Shown: one piece after another, positions 1-12,523 of the stretch
Layout: each line of letters begins with the position of its first letter
How positions within the stretch are numbered: the stretch's first letter is position 1
Assembly: GCA_005281725.1 (NCBI GenBank)
Contig: SSBO01000009.1
Span: 10,907,362-10,971,361 of the forward strand
Source: Wuchereria bancrofti
Taxonomy: Eukaryota; Nematoda; Chromadorea; Rhabditida; Onchocercidae
Direction: 5' to 3'
Length of the DNA stretch: 64,000 nt
The notes under the pieces: generated by a model
What the model was told of the DNA's origin: nothing
Seen by the model: the letters and a program-made list of their open reading frames with translations, nothing else
Database searches by the model: none
Made by a program: the position numbers and the translations under genes

Positions 1-126
1 TAACATTGAAAAATCATTCAAACTGAGTGATAATATAAATACGAGTGCAATCCATATCAAAACTAATGAATTATATTCCAAATTACAGATGTAAGACTTT
101 TAGAGAAAAGAAAAATAAACAAATAC

Positions 127-690
127 CATTTCAATGGCTTAGTGTTATACCGTAGCCATACTGAATCCGCATCAAAATGGTCAACAATGGCCACAAAATA
201 CTGTAACACCCGTGGTAAAATTAGAGGAAAATAAGTCATGCCTGGAACCATAATCTGAAAATAAATAAAAAAGTTTACCACTTCTGAAAAACAATGAAAT
301 TGCATAACTTATAAAGATGATAACTGCTTCATCTGCTATGCTACCAAATATACTAATGTAGACCACATATTCAATTTCTTACTGGTGTCTTGTTACAGTA
401 TACTTCAGTGACGATTATATTTTAAAATATACTGCACTAGAAATGCACCATTTTACGACGAACAGTAGATAGCATCAAAGGAATGATGTATTGGTAGTAG
501 GTAATAAGTACATTTCAAAACTTTTCGTGCAAAACTATATTTTAAACGTAAATCCGAGGTTTAAGGAAAAGGCAAAACTAACACAGAATGGTTTGGCTGA
601 ACACTGGATGAATTCCAGCTTATCAAGAACAAATTGCACCGGAATACGACCATCCCATAATTTCCGTATAACCTCATAATCCTGTATCAT
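127..690 (-). CDS. atg-5: ATG5-family autophagy protein, 5' end only (cut by left window edge)
   Basis: ATG5 is conjugated to ATG12 and, with ATG16, promotes LC3/GABARAP lipidation on the phagophore. Two exons are visible: 690-583 (36 codons, starting MIQDYEVIRKLWDGRIPVQF) and 254-127, joined in phase 0 with donor GTTAGT and acceptor TTTTCAG. The second exon carries the ATG5 N-terminal hallmark: LPR followed by hydrophobic residues, then an acidic stretch, SVWLRYNTKPLKW. This aligns with the LLPR...WFEYEGTPLKW segment known from the family. The final W codon is split at the GTATTT donor, and the rest of the gene lies beyond base 1. A TTTTCCAG acceptor at 697-696, six bases before the ATG, fits spliced-leader addition and supports this start. 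The exact donor of exon 1 (GTTAGT rather than an upstream GTGTTC) is my choice. Confidence 0.82.
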
Positions 691-1593
691 CGGTCCTGGA
701 AAAGCGACATATCAAACAACGAAATAAGATCGCTAAAGTCAATAACTGATATGTATTTCAAATTAATTCCTGATCCGTCTGCTATCTTTTTTACGAATCT
801 AGATGTAACTATACATTATACATCTACGACATTTGCCTTTTCACTAACTGAAGTAACTTAAAGTAAATCCTTTAAATAAGATACCTGACATGGAAATAAA
901 CAACCCACATAGAGAGTACGACCTAAAATCGCAGTCAATTGAACTGATGCTACACCTCACAAATCATGTATCAAATGCGAGTATAACATAACCTGGAAAA
1001 CAATTGTATTGTGTCACCATGACTGGGTTATGATGCAAACATTTATCCAATTGTTTCTTGTTACGATAAAAGAATAATCTACGTCTAATCTTATTTTTGA
1101 GATCAATTGCATTTGGATAGTTTTAAAATAAAATTAATTAACTACTTAAAAAGGTAACAAAGATGCAGATAATTTCATTATTTCCCTAATTAATTATGAT
1201 TACATTTAATCATTCTATCATTTTACGCTATCAAACATTATGCAATTAAATTTATACTAAAAATATTGCTATTTGCCAATTAAATTACTTTAATTACTAT
1301 TAAATATTTTTTTTAGTTTCATGAGATTTTAAACTTATATATGTATATATTTGGCAATTTCAAACAGTTCTAATCTTTTTATTTGCATTCTTTCTGATAA
1401 CATTCTCATTAATAATCATTCTTAATATTTATTATATTTTGTTATCAATATAGTAGTAGTGTAATCATAAGAGTTAACATCGAGTTAATTACCATCCATG
1501 ATAATTTCCGATTATTTTGATAAGAAATTCAAGAAAAAAATATTCCTTAAAAACTTTTACACCTTTATTTCAACTCTTTCTTCGTTCTTCAAT

Positions 1594-1648
1594 TGTGTGT
1601 GTGTGTGTATGTGTGTGTTTGTGTATGTATGTGTATGTATGTGTGTAT
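1594..1648. repeat. TG/TATG microsatellite
   Basis: Alternating TG dinucleotides interrupted by TATG units are seen directly. The short open frame across it (VCVCVCM-type translation) is an artefact of the repeat. Confidence 0.95.
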
Positions 1649-2126
1649 CTATGGATGAGATAAATGAGAAAATGTTTGAAATAACGTAATTGAAATTTTG
1701 TTTTTAAAAGTTGCGAAGACAGTAGTGTTCAAAAGTATTACAACAGCCAGACATTGGAATGTGCAATAATTATACACCTTTGCGATAAAATTTGTTCAAA
1801 CATTTTTGCATATAATTTTTAATTAATTTTTTTTTTAAAAAAAGAAGAAATTAAATTGCGAAAAAGAATGGAATAGTTTATCACATAATAGTAGAAGTTT
1901 CAAAAGTTGCATGAGAGTTCACATGAGATATTGCTATAGGATGAAAATTAGACAGGAAGACAAAAAGTTTTTTTTTTACTTCTTTATTCTTTTTTATTTT
2001 TTTGAAAAATTATTTAACTTAATATTATGTATTATAGCCTAAATGCAATTTTCTTATTAATTTTAATTCATGATATCAAAAATATGAGAATTAAAATAGT
2101 TTTGGTTAATAACACTTCAATTTTCT

Positions 2127-2144
2127 TCTCTCTCTCTCTCTCTC
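2127..2144. repeat. TC microsatellite
   Basis: An uninterrupted run of TC dinucleotides. A second, interrupted TC-rich tract lies at about 2701-2745. Confidence 0.95.
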
Positions 2145-2700
2145 ACTTTCTCTTCATACCTCAACTAACATCTGTATCATTCCTTTAATATTCGTTTAAT
2201 TGTAGATTATAAACTTCAATCTAGACATTTAATGTATCTTTATGTAACTTCAATCTAGACTTCTAATCTGTTTTTCTCAGAAATGAAATTATTTGATAAA
2301 CAACAATTAAATCATTTGATAATATAAATTATTTTCATCCCACTTTTTTGTTTTCTTTATAAATTAAGAATGGACAAATTGATTGAGTAATTAGTTCAAA
2401 TTGATTGAATAATTAGTTTTATGTCTATTAGCTCAAGAATGTATTGGTATAACTTTTGAAAATAGTTTTATTTTTATTTTTTTTTTCAAATTTTTTAATC
2501 ATTTATAAATCTTTTAGAACGCCATTAGACCATATTGATTTCTCTTTGATGACAAATTATCACTAATTTATGTCTAAATGAATGGATAACAATGTTGATT
2601 TTAACCGTACCGTTGAAGTGAACTTCGTGAAAGTAAATATATATGTTTTAAGACAATTGCTGATATTTATTGATATTTTGTTACAACACAATCTATACTC

Positions 2701-2745
2701 TATCTTTCCCTCTCTCTCCCTCTCTCTCTCTCATCCTCTCTCTGA
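2701..2745. repeat. Interrupted TC-rich microsatellite
   Basis: TCTCTC runs separated by CCC interruptions, followed by a short GAGAG, so the end can fold back on itself. Confidence 0.9.
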
Positions 2746-2890
2746 GAGTGTAAAATATCTAACTAATAGTTCTATCGTTAGAACTATTATTTCTTCTCAC
2801 ACAGCATTGTCGGATATGATTCCTGAAATGATTTAAGTAGATCGGAATTCCGCTTAGCCATTTATTTTGAAACAGAGATTTCGTTTTTTT

Positions 2891-2901
2891 GTATGTATGT
2901 A

Positions 2902-2932
<31 letters not shown>

Positions 2933-2939
2933 CTGTGTG
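2891..2939. repeat. TATG/TG microsatellite
   Basis: Tandem TATG tetranucleotides with a central TG run, of the same family as the tract near 1.6 kb. Confidence 0.95.
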
Positions 2940-4848
2940 ACAAAACAAAGTAAATGATTCTGTAATTTATATTATACACTCAATTAAATCACTATTTTTT
3001 ATTAAAATTTAAAAATTGTGATAAAAAAAAGAGGAAAAAGGAAGTGATAGGAAATAAAAGAGATGAAAAGGCAATAAGCAAAAGTTATTCATATGCATTG
3101 CTTTTTCTGTTAATGTAATACTTAATTTTATCTTTTTCAAACTTTCAAAGTTAATATTTTTTTTAATTAGGCCATTTCTACCATTTTTATGTCTCTTTTG
3201 TTCATTATAATTTTAAAATTACGATCAAAATTTTTACAATTTATATATGAATAGTAATGATTTATATGATATTTAATTTGTAAAATTTGCTATTGTTTAA
3301 CTATTAATAATAATTCATTTACATTTTACATTTATTAATAGAAAAAATACAATAGTAGAAATTGATTGATCGTAATGTTAACTCATCCGCTAATGATTTC
3401 ACTTTGGATTAAATTATATGAATTAAATTTTAAATAAATAATTTTTAATCAAATCTCTCTCTCTCTTTTTTTTGTTTTTAAAACATTTTTTTTAGCCAAA
3501 AAATTAAAATATTTTTGATAATATAACAAAATTTTTTTTCCTCATTCTTTCAAATTTTCAATCCATGGATATATACTGATAAATTTAATAAAATTTTGTT
3601 AATTTATAACAAAACAGATTTACAACTGAAATATTTGAAGCAAAGAATATTATTCTAAGTGAGTTCCCGTTTACAATTTGTAAATCGTTTCATTTCATAG
3701 CACGTTTTGAAATTGAGAACAGCTGGCAAGTTAGCTTATTTCCTGTTTTATTCTTTGCTCACTTACTTACTTACACTTTCTTCAGAATTTCCATATATTT
3801 AAATTGTTATACAGTTCAAATTCATTTTAATTCATTACAATCATTCAGTTTGATTGAAATTATCAGCATTTTAAGTTAATTTTTGGATGCAACAATTTTT
3901 AAATTTTTAATTTTGGACATAAAGCAAGAGGCAGGAGTGAAACACCTGTCCACAAAACTTTGTTGCCTTGATTATCACTTGCTATCTGATAAATCGAGAG
4001 CAAACTTGGATATAATTTATTACAAGTCTACCCTAAAATTGTAACTTAAAATTTAATTTAAACATTTTTACAATTTAAAAGAAAAGCTTTTAAGAATGAA
4101 ATTGCAAAATATTTGCTATCATTTTCTGTTACTATGTAAAATAAAATTTAGAATAGAAATTAATAGATGTCAATATTTTGATAATTTCATATCATATTAT
4201 TTGCGTAATTTTTCAACAAATTCTTAAATAATTCCTTTATCATGGTTCAAAAATTTCCAAAATTATCTTTTCCCATTTAATACAACTTATTTCATTCATT
4301 TGTTAGAAATTAGAAAAAAATACCAAAAATTTTTTGTCATAAAAAAATTTCTAGAATGCTTATTTATACATTTTTTTTTTTTGTTTTCTAAGTGAAAAAA
4401 ATCTTTTTTTTTTGTGCAAAATTTATTCAAAATTTTAATTTATCTTTAAATTTTAATTTCTACAAATATACAATTTAATAGCAATTTCATACTGAGATCG
4501 TTTGTATTAAATATGTTCCATTCTTATGTATGCAATATAGATGAATGAATGCAAAATGAAAGAGTCAATGATATATTCTAAAAGTTTGAAAATAACAAAA
4601 TAACATTTTTGTGTGAAAGAAAGAATGTTTGTGGGCAGAATGTATGTTAGAGATATAAATAAAGTTCGATTTTGAAGCTTAAATTTTAGCTATTGCTGTT
4701 AGCAGTGATGATGCTAATGATAGTGGCAAAGATAATAGTTAAACTAAAACCATTTGCTTATCAGAGTTTCTCTCTCTACAACATTTTGAACTGAAAACGA
4801 TACACTATATCACATTAAACATCTTCATCATCAAATTTGAACTAGCCA

Positions 4849-4886
4849 CATACATACATACATACATACACATACACACATACATA
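4849..4886. repeat. CATA/CA microsatellite just upstream of the unc-87 leader
   Basis: Tandem CATA units with a short CACACA part. It ends about 30 bases before the presumed spliced-leader acceptor of unc-87. Confidence 0.95.
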
Positions 4887-4915
4887 TGCAGCTAGTTGTA
4901 TGGCAAAAATTTTTC

Positions 4916-4917
4916 AG
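4916..4917 (+). promoter_or_regulatory. Candidate spliced-leader trans-splice acceptor of unc-87
   Basis: An AATTTTTCAG acceptor has no matching upstream exon and is followed by a purine-rich leader of about 134 bases up to the unc-87 ATG. Similar orphan acceptors lie next to the starts of most other genes here: 697-696 (atg-5), 48-47 of the 23.6 kb block (TMBIM), 39098-39097 (zyg-9), 48475-48476, 59896-59897 and 63519-63520. Confidence 0.55.
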
Positions 4918-5051
4918 ATCAGAAAGTTGAAGAACAGCCTCCCAGGTGCAAGAAAGCAGCAGCAAATAGTAGCATAACAATTTATAGCTAAAGGATTAGT
5001 TTAGAAGAAAAGTTGGAGGAAGAGTGGAAGGAAGGAGAAAATAATTAAGCA

Positions 5052-8000
5052 ATGGCTGATGAGGAGGATATTGTTGATGAAGCCGAGGAATCTCGGGAAG
5101 ATGAGGATGAAGATGCGGAAGAAAATGAAGATGATGATAAAGCGGTATGTTTTAATCATTTCTTCATTTATCTTCATTCTTTTTCATACTACATTTATCA
5201 ATTATTTTTGTATTAATTAATCTAATTTACATCTCTAATATATATTTAACAAAAAAAAAAAGAAATTTCAAAAGAAATTATGATTGTTATATGATAATGA
5301 TAATAAAAGATATTACTTACTACCTAAAATATAGAACCTTTTTTAGATTTAAATGTAATAATGGCTATGAAATCATTTTTATCATTCATTTAATTTTTTT
5401 TTTTTTTTATCTGTCAAATGTCTCACATATAGCATACAATTGATAACAATATTTTATATTATTCATTGCAATTTTTAACTAATAATATATTTTATGATTG
5501 CTTCTTTGAATTATTTTTAATTTAAAATTTAAATTGAAATAGTTTAAAAAAATAATTTCATTCTTCAAATTTGCTTTTATTGCTAATAATGGTACATTTG
5601 AATTGTATGAATTTGTTTTAAGTTTATTTATTAATTTAGCATAATAATTAGCATATATTGTTAATTCTTGAAAATTAAATTTGAGAATATGATAAGAAAT
5701 AATTTTTCGATACTCTATTTCAGATACATTCTATTCTAGGGAGAAGATGAAGCAGATCAGAAACCAGAAGTTAAAAAACCTGCACCACCACCGGCAGATA
5801 TTAAAAGTCCAACAGCTGGTCGTCAATATGGTGTACCAGAGGTACCAAAAAGCCTTCAACGACGTGCAGCAAATTATTCAGGTGGTAAACCATCAAAACA
5901 TGATAAAGATAAATTGATGCGCTCCGAAGGCATTATTCCAATTCAGGCTGGTTCCAATAAATATGCATCACAACGAGGAATGACTGGTTAGTTATAAAAT
6001 TTAAAAAGAAGATTGAAAATTTATAATTTTGAAAGGAAGAAAAAAATTATACACTTTTTGAGGAAGCAAATGAAAATTGAAGGAATTGTAATCTTCAATT
6101 TTTTTTTTTCTTTTGTTCACTAATTTGCTACTATTTTTATTTATACAAAAATCATTAAAATAGATAACATTTTTCAATTTTTTAAAGAATGTACATTAAA
6201 AAAAAAAACTTTTTTTTTGAACAATTTTCAAAATTATTCCAAATTTTTATATTAAATTTAGATTACAAAAATTTAATCACTTTTAAATTCGAAAGTTTTC
6301 TTAAGGGTTTTCTTAAACGAATAATTTTGCATGTTAAGAAAAAATTGTCTACTAGAATTTTTATACTTCCGCTTTTTTACATTTTAATCAAAATAACAAC
6401 TAAAAATCACGTTTGAATTTTCATTCTCTTACATGATTTTTAAATTAACTTTTTTTTAAAAAAGATAGGAACTAACTTAAAAGCTTTTGAAATGCTAAGA
6501 GCAACTGTTGTTTCTCAGTAGCGTTAGGACATCAATTCTCTATTATTGAAAAGTGAAATAGCAAAAAAAAAAAAAATATTTATTTATTTCCGTTTCTGAG
6601 TACTTTCTACATTTTCCACGTTAACTTGTCATACTGTATATGATGACATTTTAAGTGTACGAAGTTATTTTATATTCAAAAAATTATTATTCAATTCAAA
6701 ATATTTTTCAAATATCTGTGTCAGTTATAGCTGAAAAGTGTAAATAGTAATTTAAGTTAATTTAAATTTAATCAAACGAAATGAATGAGTTGACAGGCAC
6801 ATATAAAAATAACAAATAACGCTAGAATAAAGAAAAAAACCTTCGATAAGTATTCGTATAAAATTGTTAGTAATTTCGAATAGTAGAATCTCAGTTTTTC
6901 ATTTAGAATATAAATTTGTTGATACAGGTAAATTTAGTACTCAATATACCTGAAAGGAAATTACTAAGGTAAACGAGGCAATGAGTGGAAACTAACTGTA
7001 GGAAAAGATTTGAGATATTAAGTGGTATTACTTTTTATAAAAGACTAATAACTGTTTAAAATTATAAAATGGTGCATAAAATTAATGAAATATACAATAA
7101 TGATCTTTTGTGATTATTATGAGAATAATTGAGGGAAATAAAAATAATTAATGAAGTAATAATAATAAGTAAATATTTTTGAAAAGTATAGTTAAGGATG
7201 TTTTTCTAAAATCTTTCAACTAGAATTGAAATTTTTGAACGGTGGATAAAAGGTAGTCAAAAATTTTTGACTAACACTTTATCAATGTAGCACCAATTTT
7301 CATTTAATTTCTACTGTATTCTACCACATCCTTTTTTTTTTTAAATCATTCGATTAAAATGATTTAAAATTTTGAGCGGAAAAATCCTACTAATACATAA
7401 GATGTAACATTGAACTTTTATCACTTATTTATCTTTCGTATTTACTAGCATTGAACTTTTATCATTTATTTATCTTTCGTACTTACTAGTTTTACATCTA
7501 TTGTTAAACTTATTGAACTTAAGCATACCTTTAAAATAGTTATGTTAATGCTGAATAGATATGTATTTGAAAATTTATCTTGAAATTTGATGTTTACAAA
7601 TTATTTTAACAAGAAGAAATTTATTCAAAACCTTAAATTTAAAATCATATCAATCTATTGAAAATTTAGAAATGCAAAAAAAAAAAAATCATGCTAAAAT
7701 TGATAAAAAAAATTTTTTAGGTTTTGGTGTTCCTCGTGATGTAATCGATAAAGTTAAGTCGGATAATTTGCAAGAAATTACGGATGAAGAAAAAATAAAG
7801 AATCTAAAGCAATCAACTTGGTTACAATCTGGTACCAACAAATTTGCATCACAAAAAGGATTAACCGGTATAATTTTTCATTTTTTTTTGAACTAAATCA
7901 TACTGATAAAATTAACCGTTTCGTGAATTAGTGAATCTTTTTATGAGATTTCAAAAAAAAAAAAAAAAAACTTACAGGATTTGGTTCACCACGTGATGTG

Positions 8001-9541
8001 AATTACAAAACAAAAGGTACTGGTGGTGCAACTGAGGTACCAGAGGAAAAAGCACGAGCAACCGATGGTATTGTACCATTACAGTCTGGTACAAATAAAT
8101 TAGCTTCTCAAGCTGGTATGACTGGTATGGGTATGCCACGAATCGTTGATGGTATGTTTTCAAAGTGAAATTTTACTATCATTTGCAGTAATATTCTAAA
8201 ATAATCTATTTGTAAAGTAATTTGATTAAATGTATTTTTTGTTTATTTATTATTTATTATCAAACAAAAATTTTCTAAAAGTATCTTAAAGTGTCGTTTT
8301 TTAGCAGTATTTCAAGTAATTTCATTTTTGTCTTCCAAATTCTTTTACAAGTACTAAGTGAGATTGAAATTACGATCATTTTTTTCTTTTTTTTTTTTAA
8401 TTTAAAAATATTTTAAATGAAGAGTGTAAATTTTAGTGAGGAAAACCGATGAGCAAGATCGAAATAGCCAAGGATTCATTCATCTTCAAATGGGTACCAA
8501 TCGTTTTGCTAATCAATCCGGTATGACTGGTTTTGGCATGCCTCGACATAATATTACCAAATATAAGGATGAAGTAAGGGGTGAAATGCCAAATGATGAA
8601 TCAACTGTGTCACGACAAACTTCCGGATGGAAGGAAGGTGACATTTCTATTTTCTAACCTTCGCTAATCATGCATCTTGCATCTTATATGCATTCTCGAA
8701 AATATTTCTGCTGCTTTTTCTGCCATACAATAACAATTCCTTAATTAAACTTAACTTTATCTTATTCATAAGTATAATTTACAGGTGCATCACAAGCGGG
8801 AATGTCAGGTTTTGGCGCATTTCGAAATAATACTGTGGCAACTATGCAAGCGCAAGAACAACGGTCACAAGGTATGATACCATATCAGATGGGTGTTAAC
8901 TTTTTGGATTCTCAGGCTGGTAAAACAGGTTTCGGCATGCCAAGACAGGTATGAATTATTTATTGAATTACATCTTCAATTCAAGCAAACAAAAATATTC
9001 ATATTTGGATACTTTTCATATTTTGCTTTTCATTTCATTAATTCCAAATCGTATTTTACATTTATTTTTCAATTCACTTTTTTTTGTGATACTTAGAATG
9101 ATTTACTAATAATCGTTATAAATAATCTTTTATAGGTATTTTGTTAATATTTTATGCAAAAAATGTCTGAAATGCTTTGTTTATTTAATTGATCAAGAAA
9201 CTATTAAAGAATTTAATAGTAATTTTAGGTTTATACACCATTCGTAGATGATTCACACGAAGAATTACCATTAGATATGGCTCGACGGCCAGATGTACCA
9301 TTCTGGTCAGGACAGGAAACCGAATTTGCGAATCAGGCAAGATTTTAACTTAATCTTCATTTAATTCTTTTTTTTTTTATCTTTCACTTTTAAATTTCTC
9401 TTAAATTCAATTTTAAAATTACTTTTCAAATTCATTAACTATGGGATGAAAAGAAAAAGAAATCAATTATTATAGACTGGAATGTCAGCGTTTGGTACTC
9501 CACGTGATGTACGCGGTGAATATGTGAGACGTTTGTGGTAA
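5052..9541 (+). CDS. unc-87: UNC-87/OV9M-type calponin-repeat actin-bundling protein
   Basis: UNC-87 bundles actin filaments and stabilises thin filaments in nematode body-wall muscle; the Onchocerca homologue is known as antigen OV9M. Eight exons join in frame: 5052-5144, 5740-5986, 7721-7867, 7978-8151, 8437-8637, 8785-8948, 9229-9336 and 9476-9541, giving 399 aa. Residues 1-40 are very acidic, followed by a Pro/Lys-rich linker. Seven calponin-like repeats of the form LQxGTNKxASQxGMTGFGxPR then occur near residues 95-120, 145-169, 192-219, 232-259, 280-303, 317-343 and 363-391. Repeats 5 and 7 are the most diverged (repeat 5 has SGWKEGASQAGMSGFG). There are seven repeats, as in C. elegans UNC-87. 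Intron 7 appears to begin with GC (CAG|GCAAGA); without it the protein would end ANQARF and lose the second half of repeat 7. A possible AATAAA lies at 9757. Confidence 0.95.
7408..7489. repeat. 41-bp tandem duplication in unc-87 intron 2
   Basis: Two near-identical adjacent 41-base copies (7408-7448 and 7449-7489), differing at a few positions, each ending in TTACTAG. Read directly from the sequence. Confidence 0.92.
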
Positions 9542-12053
9542 AATTTGATATACCGAACGTTTGTCATATTGTAGCTACCTGTAAAAGGGTAATTCAAATA
9601 GAACTATTTTCATTTTCTTTTTTTTTTTTGATTTAAATTATAAAAGCTTGAATGTCAGTACCATTACTCCTTTCAAAACAATAAGTTATCGCCTTGTAAT
9701 GCTATTTTGCCTTCATTCTTTCTTCGTTTTCTTTTTCATTTTTCTATTTTCTACCTAATAAAATGTTTCCTTAATTTTTATTTTTGTTTCACTATCATCT
9801 TAACTTCTTAGCATATATATTTTAAAAAATCGTTTTTTTCTTTTTAAATGAATTTAAATTTTGGAAATTTTTTTTTTTTTACATTTCCATTTACTGCCTG
9901 CTCAGTGTTTTGCTTTTGTGCAAATGTATTTCCTGAGATATCGGAAAAGAATGATATTTTGATTGAGAGTTAAACAAATTTCATTTTTAAATGAAATGAT
10001 GATATTATTGTTAAAAGAAAACAACTGTTAACATTTTGTCAATTTGCTTTAACAACTCAAAAATTGAAATACATTTCACTTATGAAATTTTATGTAATAC
10101 CGTTGATTCATTCATCTTTTCACAACAACAACAGCGACAGCAACAACAACAACAACAATAATAATATTAATAATAACAATGAGCATTTATCATCATCACA
10201 TTCTCGTCCATTAAACTGAAAAAAAGACACACAAAATGATTCAACAATTTGTCATCTTTTTCGTTGGAAAATTTAAAAAAAAAATATTTTTGATAGTGAA
10301 TAAATTGTTGCATAAATAATTTAAAACATGCTTGAGTTAAATGTTTTATGAAGGTATTTTTATAAAAAAAGTTTGATAAATTTTTCTTTAATTTCTTAAC
10401 AACAAAAATATTGGTTTAAAAAAAAAATTGAAATGACAGAAACGACAAGCAAAGTTTTTTTTTTTTAATTTGTAATTTTGACATATTAAAGGATCAACGA
10501 TAAAGAATTACTCATTACAGTATCGACTAAAAATTTAAAGCTATTGGTTAAAGCTAAGAATTCTTCAAGACATTAACGGGAAAATATGCAATGATAATTG
10601 ATAAATGTATTGAATACATAGAGAAGGAATCTTGGAAATATTCAGTACTTAATATCTGAATTCATTTACTTAATACTATTTAAAAAGAAGTTTTCACTGG
10701 AACAATCACATGAAAATTATTCATTAATAAATAAATTTTTTTTAATCAATTAGGAGATGATGATTAAATGATTGATATCGTGAATAATTCACAATATGAC
10801 ATTCATATTTTATTTGTAACTAATTTTTTAATTAGAATAATTAACAAAATTTCTCTGCATATTTAATTATTATTGATATTAATTATGATTATATTGTTGT
10901 GATAATAATGATTGCAGCAATAATATTGATTATAATCATAACATTAATTTAATTTGCATTGCTTACAGTAATACAGGTATTCGTTAAAAAGTATAAAATA
11001 ACAGCAATGTTAGTATTTGATAAAAATAATTTGATTTATGATAATAATTATTAATGGCGATGATAATCGCAGTAATATCAATATATATAGCACTAATCAT
11101 AACTTTACTTATTACTACCATAATATCATTTTTAATCATAATAGTTATAAGTAATTAAGATTATAATTCAGAAACAGTAATCATTAATAATCTTGATATA
11201 TCCAATTTATATATAAATAATATCCGAGATTTTAATATTGTTATCATCGTGAAATAAGCAAGTAATCACAGATGTCTTAATAATTTAAATGATATTATCT
11301 TTTCGATTGTTTTAAATTAGTTTGTTTCAATCACCAAAATTATATCGTTGAAAAGTGTTTAATTATGTTATAAATTGATATTGATTACTTATTTTTTATT
11401 TTAATAATTTTATTTACATTATTAATGAAGTCAATTAATTTGATGAAATGCATATCTAACAAATTAGTTTAGTCTCAAATTAAATATAAAACTACTTTCA
11501 CTTATTACAGTAAGTTCAATTTATATATAATAAATTTTATTTGAAGAGTTTTTCGACGTTGAATTTTAGCTTAATTTTGATGACTAATCAGCTAATAAAT
11601 TGCTATTCTGATTTGTGATGATTATTCAATTTTTTAAACTTTTTTCTAAAATGTTTTAAAATATATTTTCAACTAGTCATTAATTGTTGTAAATGTATTT
11701 AAATATTAAAAATGCAAAAAAAAAAAGGAAAATTAGATCAACTGATAAGACTATTCAAGGTACAGGTGTATCTCTTCTAAATTACTATAAATAATCTCAT
11801 TAATACAATAATTTGTAATTATCATTAGAGTGTATGATGAATTATATATTATATCATTTATTGAAATAATCTATTTTTCAAAAACTTCTGCATATATTAA
11901 ATGATACAAAAATTATTTCAATCTTTTCAAAAAAGTTTAAATTTGAAGAATTTTTTAGAAAGCTAATTTTCAAAATTTGAAATGATTTGTTAATTAAATC
12001 AAAAGATTAAAATGAAAATGAATGCATAAAATCGATATGACACACAATAAATG
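9542..12053. other. Intergenic region unc-87 to bbs-8
   Basis: This holds the unc-87 3' flank (AATAAA at 9757-9762), a CAA/CAG/AAT trinucleotide patch near 10130-10180, and long AT-rich sequence rich in AAT/TAAT words. I see no exon with a recognisable product. Confidence 0.6.
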
Positions 12054-12068
12054 GTTGCTATTGGAAAC
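12054..12068 (+). promoter_or_regulatory. X-box (RFX/DAF-19 site) upstream of bbs-8
   Basis: GTTGCT-ATT-GGAAAC matches the X-box pattern RYYNYY-N(1-3)-RRNRAC and is flanked by ATG/CAT, which extends the dyad symmetry. It lies 64 bases before the bbs-8 ATG, the usual distance for DAF-19 X-boxes of nematode ciliary genes. The spacer is three bases rather than the two most common in C. elegans. Confidence 0.7.
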
Positions 12069-12131
12069 CATTTGAAAAGGAGAATGAATGGATGGATAAA
12101 AAGTAAATACTAAAATTTATTGATGATAGCA

Positions 12132-12488
12132 ATGGAATTGGATTTTCGCCTTAAAGCTTTGCTTTACTTTAAACATAATAATATTGAAAAAGCAATCGAA
12201 ATTTGTAATGATATATTGGAGAAGAATCCATATGATCAGGTATACCATTTTTAATTTTTATCATTTTTTTTCATATCTTATCTTATCACTAATATATATA
12301 TTGTCACTACTTCAAATAGTTCTTTAGTCTTCTGTCTTATTTCATTATCAGTTTAAATAGCAATTGTTAAATTTGAAAGAATTTTCTTTTTTTGCTCTTT
12401 AAATATTAAAAATTTTTTTTTGTTTTCAAAAAATTTTTCATTTTATGAAAACTTTTCGGAGGAAAAAAATCAAACAATGCAAGAAATT

Positions 12489-12523
<35 letters not shown>

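Larger units (their letters stand above)
698..4915. other. Intergenic region between divergent atg-5 and unc-87
   Basis: About 4.2 kb of mostly AT-rich sequence with several TG, TATG and TC microsatellites and no supportable exon on either strand. The part at about 3640-4020 is less monotonous. It contains a CAGCTG E-box at 3720-3725 and a CACCTG E-box at 3943-3948, so it is a candidate muscle enhancer for the downstream unc-87. That role is inference only. Confidence 0.6.
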
